Shown in pieces: positions 9,635 through 24,200 of a stretch of 64,000 nucleotides of DNA. A program made the translations under genes and the position numbers. Origin of the DNA: Nereocystis luetkeana (taxonomy: Eukaryota; Sar; Phaeophyceae; Laminariales; Laminariaceae); contig JARUPZ010000016.1 in the NCBI GenBank assembly GCA_031213475.1, positions 5,396,699-5,460,698 on the forward strand, in the 5' to 3' direction. Within the stretch, counting starts at the first letter, position 1, and the number at the start of each line of letters is the position of its first letter. The notes beneath the pieces are model-generated. The model ran no database searches and was not told the origin of the DNA. It saw only the letters and a program-made list of their open reading frames with translations.

Positions 9635-12600
9635 ATGACGTCATGCTCGCACAAGAGGAGAAGGGCTGGCGCGGATGACCATGTCAAGAATAATGGTAGG
9701 CCTAAAGAAGCGTGTGTAGCGACTGGACTAGCGGCTGGCGGTGAAGCAGCAGCAGCAGTAGCAACTACAAGCCCCGAAGATTACTCGTCTATGGAATGCT
9801 GGGACAAGCGGTATCGTGAGGGCATGTTCGTGGAATGGTACTGCGGCTTCGACCACGTTCGCCCTCTCTTTGAACGCTTCGTTCCCAAGGTAGAAGTCAA
9901 CGCACGCACGTATACGAGAGCAGTGGCTTGTTTTTCTTGGTTGCTTCGCCGGGAAATATCGACGTCCGCAGTCGTCTGCAACGCTCTGCTGCTCTTCCCG
10001 AAGAGTAATTGTATAATCCGAAGAGCGGAGCCTTATCGTCGGGTGGCCAGAACACAGCAGTGCAGCAGTAGTCGTGTGGAAGAGCCGGGAGATTGGAGTT
10101 TGGAATCGAAGCCAGTGGGCATCCATGCCATACTCATCAACATACATATACGCAGGGTGAAGGGAAAGGACGCGACAGGACGTTTTTTCTTGAGCGAAAC
10201 ATAATTGTTAGGTACTCGTATATCGGACAGAACGAGACTGCGCGACAACTACAGTTATTAATAGTACGCGTCGCGTTCAGAGTATGAGCAGTGAGCACGA
10301 CTCTCGTCCTTGCTTTCAAGCAATAATACCTACCAGGTACCAGGTACCAGGTAGCCTTCACCAGAGACCGCGAGAGATAAAAGCGGTGCCACCCTCGTAG
10401 ATATCTTCGGTATGGCTTACGGCGAGGAATCGTGAGCTAACCTAGAAATATCGCTTTTGGTGCTCGCAACACGTTCCCACCAATCGCGTCCTGGAAGCTT
10501 ACAGCAGAGTGAAACGTTAACGTTTGCCAGCCGAATTTTATCATGAGGGGGTGGGCGACAGCAGACAGGTGCGAGTATACCGGTAGGTGGTAAGTGGTGG
10601 CCGGGCTTGAGCTTTGAGCGTTGCAGTGGTTGACATTTTAGCCTTGGTTTCTTACGGCGTCCTGCTGTGTGCCCTTCTGAAATCAAGTTCGCATGCTTCC
10701 GAACACCTAATTTAATTCGTGGTCCGTGATCTGTACAACACGACCGCTACTCTATGCCTGGTGCCAGGAACCGGTATATACCATTGCCAAACTTAAGCGT
10801 TCTCGTGCAGCAAATACTGCTGTTGTAGTGGGACATTACCCGTATCACACCTAGAGCATAGACAAATTTTGATAAAAGACAAATCGAATAGTTTATGTTC
10901 ACCCTTCTTACCGGTGCACATTATATACAATGCGGCAGGACTCGAGCGTTCTGGACGTTGGGTGCGGCGACAAACCTTTGGCATGGGACCTGAGAGACGC
11001 TGGCTACACCGGTAAAATTTGCAGGTGATCATACGCTCTTCCTGCGCGTCAAAACGAATATAATTTGTAACTTACGGCAATGGGTCGCACTGTAAGTACG
11101 CACCTCGATGGATGTGCTGGTACTCTATTTCCGGCGCTGTCTGGGACACGCGTTCGCCTTGTGTGTTGATTCCATCTAGCACCTCACGTTCCGCTTGTTT
11201 CACTAGGACACAATTCGCAACAAAACGTGTTATTGTACCTATCTTGCTGTTGCACCTCCTTTTTGCCTTTCCTTAGGGGTGGTCTTTCGGTATTTGGGTC
11301 TTTCGGTATTTGGGTCTTTCGGGTTTGCGATCTTTCTTCTTGTCTCTATTTTTCTTCTTCTCTTTCGTTTCCTATGTTTTCCTTCTCTAGCTAGACCGCT
11401 ATCCCTACCAGAGGTATCTTAGCCTCATTTACGAGGTGTGGGTTGGTCTATGGTCTCATTTGGCTGTTGGTTTTTGAATAGCAGTATCTTCGACCCCCTC
11501 TTTCGATTTTCTGATGTCTAAGTAGCCATCTCTGTATCGTCGTGGGATCTGCATCTACGGCTATTCATGGTGGGCTAATGTGATAGAGTACCTTGGTTTA
11601 TAGTACACCAGGTAGAGACCAACCATGAGTACGTATATAGACCAACCGTCGGCAAATAAGATAGTTGTAATCGCAGAATGGATACGTACGTCTAGTATCG
11701 AAGTAGCCGAGGAGATAGAAATATACGTACGTACTATGTTCATACAGAACTTACGGGGCGTTGCGCTGCATAGTATCTTCAAACAGGATACTATGCTCAT
11801 ACAGAGCTCACGGGATGTTGCGCTGAATAGTATCTTCATACAGGGTACTATGCTCATACGGAAGTCATGGGGTATCTCGCTACATAGCATCTTCAGAAAA
11901 GGATACTATGTTCATACAGAATTCCCGGGGTATAACTACATAGCATCCATAGTGAGCCCATACAGGATTCTGCGGGTGCTGCTCTATATAGCATCCTCAT
12001 ACAGGACTCACCGGGTGTTGCACTACATAGTAATACCTCCATACTTGAGGTTTTACGGGATGGCACGCTTGAAGTTGAGGGTGGCGCGTGCCCCCTGTTG
12101 AGGGTGACGCGTGCCTCCTTGCCAGTAGAATATAGCCGGTTGAAGACAGATCATATTTCTGTCTTCCAAAACCAGCAGCGTCCCACCCCCCCTCCTTGCT
12201 CACTCGTCTCTTGCCCCCTTCGAGCAAGCCGCACACTCCTAATAAAAGAGAAGTCTCACGAACTGCGTCTGAGTTTGGCCAAGCACAGACACCTGTGTCA
12301 CACTTCTTCTGTGGATCATCATCACTGGGTCCCTTGCCTTCTCCCCCACATCACACTGGCCTCCATTCCTGCTACCATGACTAAAAGGTGCTCATGTAGA
12401 GTATATGTACCCTTTATCTTTCTTATCGATTCGCTTTCCGTGGGCTTGCCCTCGACTAAGGTCTCCATCACATAGAACCACTTACTTAGATCTCACTCTC
12501 TGAGCATGCTGGGGTGGTACATCCCTGGCCTCTCAGAGCTCCCACTTCGAAGTCGCCTCCTTTCATTACTTGCCGGACCTTTCCAGCGGTTCTTTGTTGT

Positions 12601-15600
12601 CTCCATTTCTCTTGGCACTCTCGGTCCTTTCTTCCTTTTTTCTTCTTCGTTTCGTGTGCGTGCGTGTACTCCGAGCACGGCACCGCGGGAGAGCCCGGCG
12701 CCGTCACGGGTGTCAGCGGGTGCTGGCGGGTAGAGGGGGGGTTGCAAGGAGCGCGGTCGCCGCTTTCGTGCCTAGGCGTCGCGTGTGCCTCGAGACACGA
12801 GGGATGCATGAACGGGCTCTTTCTGGCCTCCATTTGTGATTTTGGATAGATTATGTACTAGATACAAGGGTCATTCGAAATTGCAAGATAATATTCAAGC
12901 GGTGCTTATTTTTGCAACCACGCTAAAGTTGAAAGAGGGAGCTCCCAGTCTAAGTACCAATACTGTCCAGCTGCGAAAGATGGCCACGGTGAGCACCGGG
13001 CTTAACGCGAGGCGGGCGACGGGGTTCACTGTGGCAGAGAGGGAGGAAAGCTTTACCCGGACCGAACCAGTGTCGAGGTGGTCCCGAGAGGGGCGGGCGG
13101 CGTACGAGGCTGAGAGAGAAGCTCTGCTGTTCGTTTTTTTGCTTTTTTGACCGGTGCAAGGTGTTCCAATCAGGCAGAAAATTATTGCAAGAGAGGCACG
13201 GGGATTTTTTTTTCTTCCCGAATTTTTCGGTTTCATTTTACACTGTTTTCGCGGTGCTGCTGTGCCGTGCTGTGCTTTCTCTTTTTTCGTACTTATAGCA
13301 TATCAAAAGAATAAATTAAGTACCCTACCTGGGGTATCAACGTACGTGCGGCAACCGCCCACGATGCGAAGCGTATGCGGCGTCCGAGCTGTTTTCTCCT
13401 GAAGCATGGCGGCGGGACTCTTGGCATTATCAAGTCGCCAGTTTGCAACTACGATCATAATAAAACAACTACATTCAATCATGGACCTCTTGTCTGCTTC
13501 GCATAGTAGTTTCATGTACTTTTCCTTCCTGAGCGAGCCCAGCGGGCGGCGTAGGCCGTCCGCAGAGCGAAGCGCCTTGTATGATGCACGACTACAGGTG
13601 CTCTCGGTTTGCTCGTCGTCGCCCCCCCCCCGTACGACTACGGCGCATGACATGAGTACACCCCCCCCCCCCCCTCTCCTTCTCCTACGTCTCCCCGCCA
13701 GCTTCGACTTCTCTCCAACGGTCATCGAACGACACCTGGTGGAAAAAGAGAAGGCGGACCGCACAAGGCTTGACACCGGAGTTGAGTTTAGGGTAAGCCA
13801 GTCAATGCTTCCCAACCGCCTCACGCACAACTTGAGCATGTATGTTGTTGCCATCATCGCGCCAGGAATACCACGCAACACACCAATCTCCACAGGAACC
13901 ACGAGGCGTGACGGTTACATCTGTCCCTTGGCAATGGAAGCCTCTCTCTCTCTCCTCGCACCCTCCCCCGCACTCACCTCTTATTTTTGCTCAGTCTGCG
14001 GGAGCATTGATACAAGCGTAAAACTTTCTTTTGAGCGGATTGAGTTTTGCTTCATCTCTACGCGCTTGATCACGTGCTGCTGACGGGTATGGGCAAAAGC
14101 CGTGGGCGCATCACACGACCGGAACGGTAGCCCCGAAAGTAACGACCACATGTATAGCACAGAGCGGCCAATGGTTGATCAGTTCGATACCGATCGGTCG
14201 TTGCGCTAGCTACACACGGGGTGCAATGCGCAAAACCCCGATCTTGCGTTAGCGTACCGTCCGCGTGAGTGGAACCAAGACCCATTCGCCGAGGGCCGAG
14301 ACAGAGCAGAGCGCCGAGAGCGAGCGAGGCTATTGGCTCTTTCCTTCTGCGATTGAGCAATGCGTGTTTTTCCTTTGACAGTTGCGCTTTTCATCGCTGT
14401 AGTGAATTGGCGCTTCGGTTGCCAATTTAGCGCTTCGGCTTTCAGATTTGGAGGCGTGCTTTCAACACTTTTGCGCACACGCACGCAAAGAACAAGAACG
14501 AGAATAACGAGAAAAAAAATCAAGAACAAGGACGAGAACGACGGGAATAAAACCAAGAACAAGAACAACTGCAAAAATCGAACGAAAAATAGTATTATAT
14601 TTTATTTTTCACTCTATAATTGTTGTTCGCTTTTATAAGCCGTGCTTTTGCGGACGTTAAACCCTCTAGTATTTGGTCACGCGACTACAGGTCCTGGATG
14701 CCCGCAAGCTTCCGTTCGAGGATGGGTTGTTCGACCTCGTGGTGGACAAGGGGACTGTGGACGCCATGCTCTGCGACGAAGCCGGCAAGCACAGCGCAAG
14801 GTATCAAGCTAGCGAGCAAGGATGGCGGGCAGTGATAGTCACGACTATCGTGAGCGACATTTCAATCGCGACTGCAGACCGTCTTAAAAAAAGTCCGAAC
14901 TAATAATTTTCCCCGTAAATCTTGAACGTAAGAATGCTCGCTGTGCGGTGTCTGATACAATTTTCTGACGCGTACGAGATGCTTTCCCTGACTTGAGTGT
15001 GAAAGCGCACAGAGCGATGTTGTCCCGTACTCAATTGGTGAGATTGGCCGGGCAGGGATGGGTTTATGGGTAGGCGTTTATAGTGGCAGGACACAAAAAG
15101 CTTTACGTCGTGTATACATAAGAAGTAGTATCGTAGAGACATGTAGTATGCCAGGTACCTGGTATTTTATTTAGTACATGCAGTGAACCAGAGGCACAAA
15201 CCTGGAGCTTATGAATTCCCCCGTGAGCAGCATGCCTGTCTTCTCTACGTATTCCCAGACTTGTTTCACATCGTTCACCCCGCGTACTCAGCAGTCTCCC
15301 TACTACCAGGTACAATCGAGGAACCGTATCACAATTGAGATCGGAGCAGGTGTCTGATGGTCTCACACAAAAGAGACCTCGCGCTCCGCGTCGCGCGCCC
15401 GTTATTTGTTTTTAAATAATTTGCAGGGCGACTTGCCGAGAGGCTGCGCGAGTCGTGGCGCCGGGAGGGTGGTTCGTGATCGTGTCCCACATCCACCCGT
15501 CCACCGTGGAAGGCGTTGCACTGTTGTCCGAGGCGATGGTGCCGGCTCTGCAGGACTCTGCATCGGCGGGGGAGGAAGAGTTTTTTTGGTCCGTGGATAT

Positions 15601-15871
15601 CCACTGCGCCAGCGGAGGCGACGATAGCGATAGTGGGGGCAGCGATAACGGTGGCGGCGGTAGTGGTAGCGGTGATGATGGTATCGGTAGCGACCGTAGC
15701 AGTAGTGATGCCGGCGGTAGCGACAGCGGGGCGAGCGATGGCGAAAGAAGCGGAGAGGAGCGAGGGGGCAAGGCCGCGGAAGAAAAGGGTGAGGGTGGTG
15801 GCGGCGGCGGCGACAGCGATAGCCTAGGGCCGAGCGCGTACATGGCAAGGAAGGTGGGAGAAAAAAGCTGA
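9635..15871 (+). CDS. Class I SAM-dependent methyltransferase, METTL13/EEF1AKMT4-like
   Basis: Five exons, 9635-9889, 10939-11024, 13702-13792, 14691-14800 and 15427-15871, join in phase to 987 nt (328 residues). In order: N-terminal family signature (CWDKRYREGMFVEWYCGFDH, about 55-75), motif I VLDVGCGDKPLAWDLRDAGY (89-108), post-I acidic SFDFSPTVIERH, motif II LDARKLPFEDGLFDLVVDKG followed by TVDAML (146-170), and motif III REAARVVAPGGWFVIVSH (185-202). The C-terminal strand is SAYMARK near the stop. A Gly/Ser/Asp-rich insert of about 70 residues precedes this strand and is unusual for the family. Relatives methylate lysines of eEF1A or other proteins; the substrate here is not deducible. 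Intron 2 contains a repeat shared with the EME1 gene. Confidence 0.9.
12478..13600 (+). repeat. 1.1-kb dispersed repeat, copy E1
   Basis: From CCACTTACTTAGATCTCACT to the end GCGAAGCGCCTTGTA, this matches the minus strand of 31513-29815 in the same order. It lacks the internal part of that copy (RNase H fragment and hairpin, about 30070-30665). Apparent open frames here are not conserved between copies. It lies in methyltransferase intron 2. Confidence 0.8.
13621..13676 (-). repeat. Poly-G-linked repeat, truncated copy
   Basis: On the minus strand: a G-run, then TGTACTCATGTCATGCGCCG and TAGTCGTACG. It lies just upstream of methyltransferase exon 3. Confidence 0.6.
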
Positions 15872-18548
15872 GTTTACACAAAGAGGGAAGGGGGGGGGAG
15901 TAGCATTTCAGCTCGCTGCTTGCGCACTCTCGTTGATTGATTATTCGGCGAACGCGTGTCTATCGTCCGCCGCATTATGATAGCCTCGAACCCTTTCTCG
16001 TTTTTTTCCCGTGGAAATCTTGGACCGAGCGATGGAAATTCTGTGTCGAGTGTGGAGACAGTGCTAGCGGCACCTGATGCTGGGTTGGAGTGGGTAAAAT
16101 CTGTAGGGCCTTTTTTTGCTGTAAATATGGAAGAAATAGGTCACGCCGTGGCAACGTCTACAACCCTCTTTATCTCTCCCTCTCAAGGAATCCTGAAACT
16201 GCCAACTGCGCCTTGTGTGAAAAAGTGTTATGACCATACCTGGTACGTAAGAAGTTCAATCTTGCTATACCAGGTACGAGTTTTTCAGATATCTGTTGTC
16301 AAGATAAGGATGCGCGCGTGCATGCAAAGGCAAAACCCCTTGAAAACGTAGACAATAGTCTTACCACCGATTGTTTTGGGACAAGATTCACTGTTATTCG
16401 CCACAACGCGCAACACACATGCCAGTTCGTCCCCAATCCTCAACTCGTGCTGTACCCGCCTTCCCGCCTCATGAGTACATATTTCGTCCTTTTTTGTTGG
16501 CGCGTTTTTGTGCAGGTTTCCAAGCGGACCACCCGATCGTCGTCGAGAGGGAAACGTCAGCCGGGAGCCATCCCGATCCGCATCCACGAGTACTGACGTG
16601 ATGCGCGCGGACAGGGGGGGGGGGGGGGACGCGCTGCTCCCCTTATTTTCCCCGACCGCGCGAGCCTATCGTTTTCCCTCGTAGCCTCCGACACGGCGTG
16701 CTCGTATTATGCATACAGTATTGTATAGGTCGACGGAGGAGGAGGAGGAGTTCGACCTAGTAGTCCTTTTAGGGACTCGAGCGGAGGTAACAAAAGTGAC
16801 ACCAAGAACTGACGGTTACAACAACGGCCTCTACGTGATTGGGGGATGAATGCAAATCGGTGTCCCAGTTGCAATGGTTGATGCGAGGAGCCGTACGGCG
16901 CGGGCGCAAACATGATTATGTTACCCATGCTGGACTGCTGGGCGTTCACGCTGCTCCTAGTAGATGGTTGATCGCACCAAACTTATCAACCATTTTTTTG
17001 TCGCCATATCGCGGTCCCAACGGGGCTTAGTCAGCACTTTTCATAGTCAGGCACGTAAGAGAACTCACGTTTTGGTGGAGCGTGGAAAAACAAAAAAATG
17101 GATTTTGAAATCGTGCTCAGTAGCGAACGCTACGGTAAACCCTACCCGTGTGTATACCTTGTACGGGTGTGCAATAGCCTGCTGTGCTCAAAGGTTTTCG
17201 CGTTTCGTCGGTATTGTTTGGCGAAGAGTTCCAGAGCACACAAGATTGATGTCGCGATGAAAAAGGTTTCAAGCCTTGCTCAGGGTAGGCGTTTCTTGTT
17301 GGCAGGGCCATATACTGTACCAGGTACACATTACGTGGTGCTGTGTTGTGGTATCCCCTAATGGAGGCGTTGTGAGGAAGCTGGGCCGAGCCGTGTACGC
17401 TAGTGTGGCTTCTTCGGCGGCGTCAACTGCAGGGCATCGTCACGCTCGGTCCCCTTGGCATCGCAGCGGTGACTACCAGCACGGTGAGGTGAATACAGCA
17501 CGGGTTACGGTGCCTGTATCGCGACGGCGCGGAAATCGGCGCGTCCAGGGATATACATCTGTCTTGAAAGGTGTAGATTGTCAAGGCGGGTATCGATTCT
17601 ATATCCGACGTGGAAGCTGCTGCAACCCAAGGTTTTACAGCGTTTTGCGATACGATACCCCAGTGTGCGCCTTCGCCGACGGAAACAAATCGCACCTACA
17701 AAGAACAAAGAATACGACGCCTCTCAAGCCCTTTCGGGATTCCCAAGGAAAAAAAAAACAACCTGAAAGCACGTGACGAGTACTGGGACGACAAATGACG
17801 ACAAACAAGGAAAAAACGAGAAGGAAGTGACGATTTTGAACGGGAAAACCTGTGACGATTGACACAGGGGGGAATTAAGAGCTCAACTGTGTACGGACCA
17901 AACCTTTAAAGCTAACAACACAGAGCGACCAAAAAACACGTACCTGGTACCTGGTACGATATATGACAGCACGTAAGACTTGTGATCATCTATTCGAAAC
18001 TTTTTTTAAAAAAGCGAAAAAACAAACAAACAATAAAACAGCTTGAATGCAAGCGAACAGCCCGAACGGGGCTAGCGAAGAGCTCAGCCAACAACCACGG
18101 GAAACATTGGCACATGTATATACTACCAGCTACTGGTATACAGTAATGGCCCCTCTATACAGGTAGTGCCGGTGTGTGCCAGCCAACAATACCCGCACTA
18201 TAGCGGCAACTGGCACTACCCCAGACACTGCACTGCCACACTAGTTAATCCCGTGTGTGCCAAGCGATCTCACAGGCACTGTGGCGGGCAGCGGTACTAC
18301 AGAGAGACCACTACAACCGTACACAACAAACTAAAATCGTCCAATCAACAAAAAAACACGATTTACTCCGAATACCACAGACACACCACCCTCCGTAGTC
18401 ATACATCCATACCACTCCGTCCCAACAATATACGGAACACTGGTACAGGATCAGCGACTAAAAAATGCCCCTGTACTTTGCTACAAAGTGGTAAGAGCAT
18501 ACCAGGTACAGCAGTACGCCAGGTACACCCTTGGGTTCTACTATACCG
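15872..18548. other. Convergent intergenic region, no supported gene
   Basis: Lies between the 3' ends of the methyltransferase and EME1. It holds a G-run at 16613-16629, several TACCWGGTA motifs, and one GC-rich exon-like patch at 16521-16596: an acceptor, then VSKRTTRSSSRGKRQPGA up to a stop. I cannot link that patch to any gene. Confidence 0.5.
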
Positions 18549-21261
18549 TCAGGGAAGCACGAAATCTCCGTCCTCTTGGGTGAAGAGGTCGAAGACCCGC
18601 CGCGCACGCTTCCCCTGTGTCTTCGCGCCCAACTTATCCGCGAGGAGGGCGGCCCTCTGCGCCTCCGGCACGTTAGGGTCCAGCAGGGCGGCGGCCAAAT
18701 CGCGGGGCAGAGGATAAACCTGCGCGATCCCTTGCGCCATGGCCTCGCTTATTCCCGGCACCTGCTGTAGCATCCTCACCTGTTGGATAGGCGGGGCGAA
18801 GATTTGGGGGGAGGGGGCGGAGAAGGGGTGTGATTCCATCATGTTCATTGCCGTGTTTAGGCCGCTCGGGGAGCGTGGCTCTGTACCTCACTCACTCGAT
18901 ACGTATTGGACTTGACAATATTATGCTGGCGCAGCGTATCGAGCAAATCCCATGCCAGTGACATATCGCGAAACCAAGAAAAAAATTACGAAGGATGGCA
19001 AAGACCAGGGGGGTAGTCACCCGACCGCGTGGCTCCGAGCGGCTGAAAATCAAGGACCTAAACGTGACCCTTCCTACCGCAGCCTTGGTTGATCCCACAA
19101 TACCGAGGAACGTTCGAGTATCATACAATACCAGCTTCCAAATTAGGGCGCTTTCGGTAGTGGGCTACACACCCTGAGCTAAATAATCGTTTTGTAACTA
19201 CTAGACTGGTTGTATCGTGTTCGAAATTTTTCCGCTTGAGACCAACGCATTTGGCGACATTAGTTGCAACTTTTCCAGCAGCGCGACTTTCGAGCAAGTG
19301 CTGGAGTGTAAACCACGATTTTTCTTCGGAATTTTCTTCATCCGTTCGCCTTGACCTTACAACAACTGCACCCACCCACATCTTGGGTACAACCTATCAA
19401 TATGAATACTTGGAATCAGAGTTACTTGATTTTTCCAACACGAAAAAGTTTGAGCAAAAAAAACCCAACTTCTACAGCGGGCGTTCGGTTTCGTTGCTTC
19501 TAGCGCATACCAGGCACAATCATGTGCGGCGCAGACAGAGGTCTCAAAAACCGTCTCGTCATCATCACGGCAAACCACGGTTTCGTCCAAGAGACCGGGC
19601 GATGGTTGGTAATTGGTGTACACGACGACAACATCAACACCAACACCAACAAGAACAGCAACAACAACAAAAAACCGACATTTCACGTTCCACTCACGAC
19701 ATGTGCTACGATGATCGGGGGTAAATAGCCCTTTTCGGCCAATTCGTGTCCGACTGACGAGGCTCCTCAGCTGGGCACCCACCGCAATGACATCGCTGGA
19801 AAACAATGACTTCGTGTTTTGCGATACCGAGGCCATGGGATTTGTCAATCGGGGCTGCACTTCTTGTTTTTTCTCGGGGGCTAGGTTTGGGGTGTGGCTT
19901 ACTAACATCAAGTACAGAGCTTCTCAAGTGAGAGGCCTCAGAAGGCAAAGTAAACGCTATGTACATACCAGGTACACCGCAGCAGGAATCTCACCCACGT
20001 ATCCGCGAGGTCCTTCTCCTCCTTGGGAAGGTGCGCGGACCCTTTAGCCTGAGCATTGCTCCGAGTGACACAATGCAGCTCCGTCACATCGTCCTTCAAG
20101 GTGACGCGCAAGCACACACACACGCATGGGTGAGGGGCGGGTATCGGGGCTACTGAAAAAGACAGCAGCGTGTTACGGCTTTCCCCCCGCAGCTTCGACA
20201 AAATACTTGATACTACTGTAGTTCACACTGACTCTTCAATACATCTTTACCCCGAGAGCTCTCAGGGGATCGGCATTACTAGGGTTTAGAATTTTCCAAG
20301 GCGATCGGGACTAGGCTTGAAAAAAAACTCCACTGGGTCAGGATTAGGGTTAGGTTTTCATATCTCCAATCCGAATCAATCCAAAGCAATTTAACCGTTA
20401 GGGTCAGGACTACTGTAGTTTTTTTTCAAGAATAGGGTTCGGCAAGGGCACACGAAAAAAAAAAAAAACACACGCCACTTCTTTTGTAGTCCCAGACGGG
20501 GGGGTTACCTAGATCAAGTCAAACAAAACTGTTTTGTTTTGTTTTTCAAATTTCTGACAAAAAAATCCCAACCCGCTACTCGTACACGTAGTTTGTTTTT
20601 AATTTCGACATGGTGGCGAGTGTGTGTGGCTCCGTTTTTTTTTTTTTGTCGTGTACCCCTGGGTTAAGGTTGCGTGAAGTTAACACAATTTTAATCACCG
20701 TTCTCGAAGCTGGGACAAGGTCCATGAACACGTACAGCTCTGGGAAAAGATGCGGAGGAGAAAAGAGGCGAGTATGTTAACTTCGACCTTGCGAGCGCGG
20801 GTTGCTCCGCGACGTACCACATGCAGCCAACGAACGCAACAGCGTGCATCACTTCCCGGAGTCACGAGCAGCCTGCCATTTCTTAGCTAGCCTGTTAAAT
20901 CACCAATCGAATCTCTACGCTACACGAAAAAGTCAACATCCTAGACAGCAATCCAACACTCCATCATACGCAATACTCGACTCCACAGAGCACTCCGCAT
21001 GGAATCAGCACGCCATGCAATACTCCACACTGCTGAAACGTTTCATGCTTGATTGATACCTTGTACGGCATGGTCGACAGAGACTTGGTGAGGTCCCACA
21101 GGTACTGTCCCGTCTCCTCGCCGTTCTTGGTCGGTCTCGTCTCCACGTCCTGCACAGTCGCAGGAAGCGGAAGCGCGCCAAGTTGACAAGAGATGAGCCA
21201 AGCACCGCACCGCAACGCGACACAAACGAACACGACAACACGCAACACCCCGATCAACAGA

Positions 21262-21299
<38 letters not shown>

Positions 21300-24200
21300 C
21301 AGCATCAGCAGCAGTAGCAGCGGCATCAGCGGCCAGGAGCAGCAAAGGTGCAACGACTAGCAGCATGGCCGTGGTGTGACGACGTTTTGATCCACGCGGA
21401 ACGCAGCCATCCCTGACCAGAGCTAGCGGACAAAAGTTTCTGTCACATGCCTCCGGCTGTGCGGCGAGGTCAAACGAGGTCAAACAAGCGTTTTCGACTG
21501 AAAGGCAGCAGTCGCATGACGCACACAACGTTACAACACGGGTTCGTGCGAGGACTGTACGGCATGGTACAGTTTCAGCAACAAATTCTTCTAGAAAATG
21601 AGGGGGGAACACCCGGGGGGAGTTCCGATAGTTTCGAGGCATGGGGAGCGGGGGGGAGCTGTGGCCGGCAATGCTTAACCCAATGACCTGCCGCTCTTTC
21701 CAAGTGCACCCGCGATTTAGATACCAGCTATTTTAGTTCAGAGTGGGAAATAGTATTGCCGTTGTAAAAGGGGGTGACAACAGCAAGGGCATGCATCTAT
21801 CTGCCACGCCGGGTGGGTACCGATATTGTGACGTCAGCGAGGGCACGTGCTCACCTTGTGTATGAGGAGCCAACAAAGGGCGTCCTCGAAGTCGTCTACT
21901 ATGGACCAAGCCGCGCCGCCGGCGCTGCCGCTGTCGATTGGTCGCCGTTGACGACAGAGATCGAACAGTTTCAACAGCGGGGACGGGACGCACACATAGC
22001 AAAACGACAGCGAAAACAACGACCAGGGGAGGTGGGGCGGGTGTACTCATGTCATGCACGGCCGTAGTCATAAGACCATAGACCCTCGCATCCCTACAAT
22101 GCCGGGACGGAGCACGTCGGGCTTTCACTAACCAGACAGACATTGCCTGGGAGGGAGGGGGGGGGGGGGGGGGTGTTCATTTGTTGCTTGCCTAAGTCAT
22201 TTGGCCATTGACGACGCATCCCTTTCATTGCCTGGGAGGAGGGGGGGGATACTCATGTCACGCATGACCGCAGTCGTATGGGGGGGGGTGTACTCATGTT
22301 ATGCATGGCCGTAGTCGTATGACCATAGACCTTCGCATCCCTACAATGCTGGGATGGAGCACGTCGAATTTTCACCGACCAGACAAATAGCGCTTTCACC
22401 AAGCGCGAAGCGCCGTGAGGTATTAGGCGAGTCGCATGCAGGGTGAGCTGCATCCTACTCAGAACCGCTTGTGAGACGGACGTGCACAGGGATGACAGCT
22501 TCAATGAGTTGATTTACTTTCCGGTGTGGCCACCTCCAGAAACAGCAATGGGGGTACTATGTAACTGCCTCGTGGGTGCCTTACCATAAATATGGGGAGG
22601 GGGAAGGGTTAGGCGCAGCAGCAGCAGTGGAGGAGTAGCAGCAGCAGCAGCAGAAGAACACTAGCAGCAGTAGCAGCAAGAAAAGCAGCACGGCAGCAGC
22701 CACGCTTCGCGCGTCCGTCATGCAGAGTCTCAATTTTTGAGTCGAAAATCCACCGGAAAATCTCTCCCGAAGGCGTTCAAGGCAACGCGCTCTTGCAGGC
22801 CCGGCCCCAACAACAGACCGCCGCCCTTCCTTCACCTAGCCGCAGCGCCCGTGTCACCGCGTTCACGAGGCAACTTGCCCAGGCGCGGATACAACAGCGC
22901 TCACACACACGATGTGATCGCCGAACGCCGAATTTCCCTCCTTCCTCTACTGCCGCAACCTGTAAGCGGGAACTCGTGACCGCAACCCGTACTCGTAATC
23001 GGCGACCCGTAACCGGTAATCCGCACCAAGCAACCCGTAATCGACGACCCGAAACCGGCGACCCGCAATCGGTAACACGTAACCAGTTATTCGTAACCGG
23101 TGACCCGTAACCCGTCACAGGTACGAGGAACTCGCACCCGGCGACCCGTGATTGGGGTCCCGTAACCGGAGACCCGAAATCGGAAACCCGAAACAGGTGA
23201 TCCGTACCCAGCTATCCTTACCCAGTCACCGGCGACCCGTAACCTGCATACCCCGTGCACGGTAACCGGTGACCCAGAGCCGGTACAGTACGCCGAAACC
23301 ACCCACCTTGCAGGTCGACGACTCCGTCGCAGGTGCAATTCCCCCTCCGCTCCCTCAAGGACGAGGACCAGGCGGCTGAACTCGGACGCCGAGGCCCTGC
23401 GAGAGAGACAGAGAGGGAGAAACACAGAAACAGAGAGAGGAAAGGGAGAGAGGGAATAAGGAGGAAGAGAGAGAGAGAGAACGCAAGAAAAAGAAGGAGA
23501 CAGACGGAGATAGAGAGAGGGAGGCAGACAGAAAGATTGAAAACCATGACACCGTGCAACAGTTGTGTAGTGGCTCCGAGTGCGTTGGTTGGGACGGCGC
23601 TCTAGCCAACATACTGCAGTCTTCTGCGTTACCTTTACGCTACAGATTCGTAGACGCAAACCGACCGCTGCAACCACCACAAATCTGATCTCGCCGCCGT
23701 GTTATTTTGATGTGAGGCAGAGCACGGTAGCCTACAGCACACACAGGCACTTGAGGTGCAAGCGCTCCTCCCACATGGTCCGGCGGAATATCCAAAATTC
23801 ACGCGGGCATCATCGTCTTACAACACGAAGTCCATTTAGCACAAACTTTACGGCGACAGAGTTTTGTTTCGGACGAAGTAGGGCCAAGTACGACCCATAT
23901 AGTACAACAACAAACGTTCAGACAACTGGACTAATCCGCGCTCGAACCGGAACAATAAAAAACTCACAAGAAGACGCCCTTTAGCCACACACACTCCCAC
24001 CTCCTTCCCCTCCCTCTACCCTCTCCCTTCTCCCCCCTGTCCTCTCTCTCCACTCCAATCCTGTCATGCGTGCAACTCAAACAAATCTTCAAACACAATC
24101 CAACCCCTGCCACCAACGTACCTGATATCGTCCACGAAGCGACCGAGGCCGGGAAAGGCTCCTCCTCCACCGCCCCCTCTCCCCCCGCCACCACTACCGC

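Noticed and set aside
12486-13236. Several overlapping open frames of 70-115 codons
   Set aside because: They lie in dispersed repeat E1, and the frames are not preserved in the sister copy at 29815-31513.
15402-15881. 159-codon minus-strand frame rich in Arg/His/Pro
   Set aside because: Antisense of the last methyltransferase exon, whose plus frame carries the family motif.
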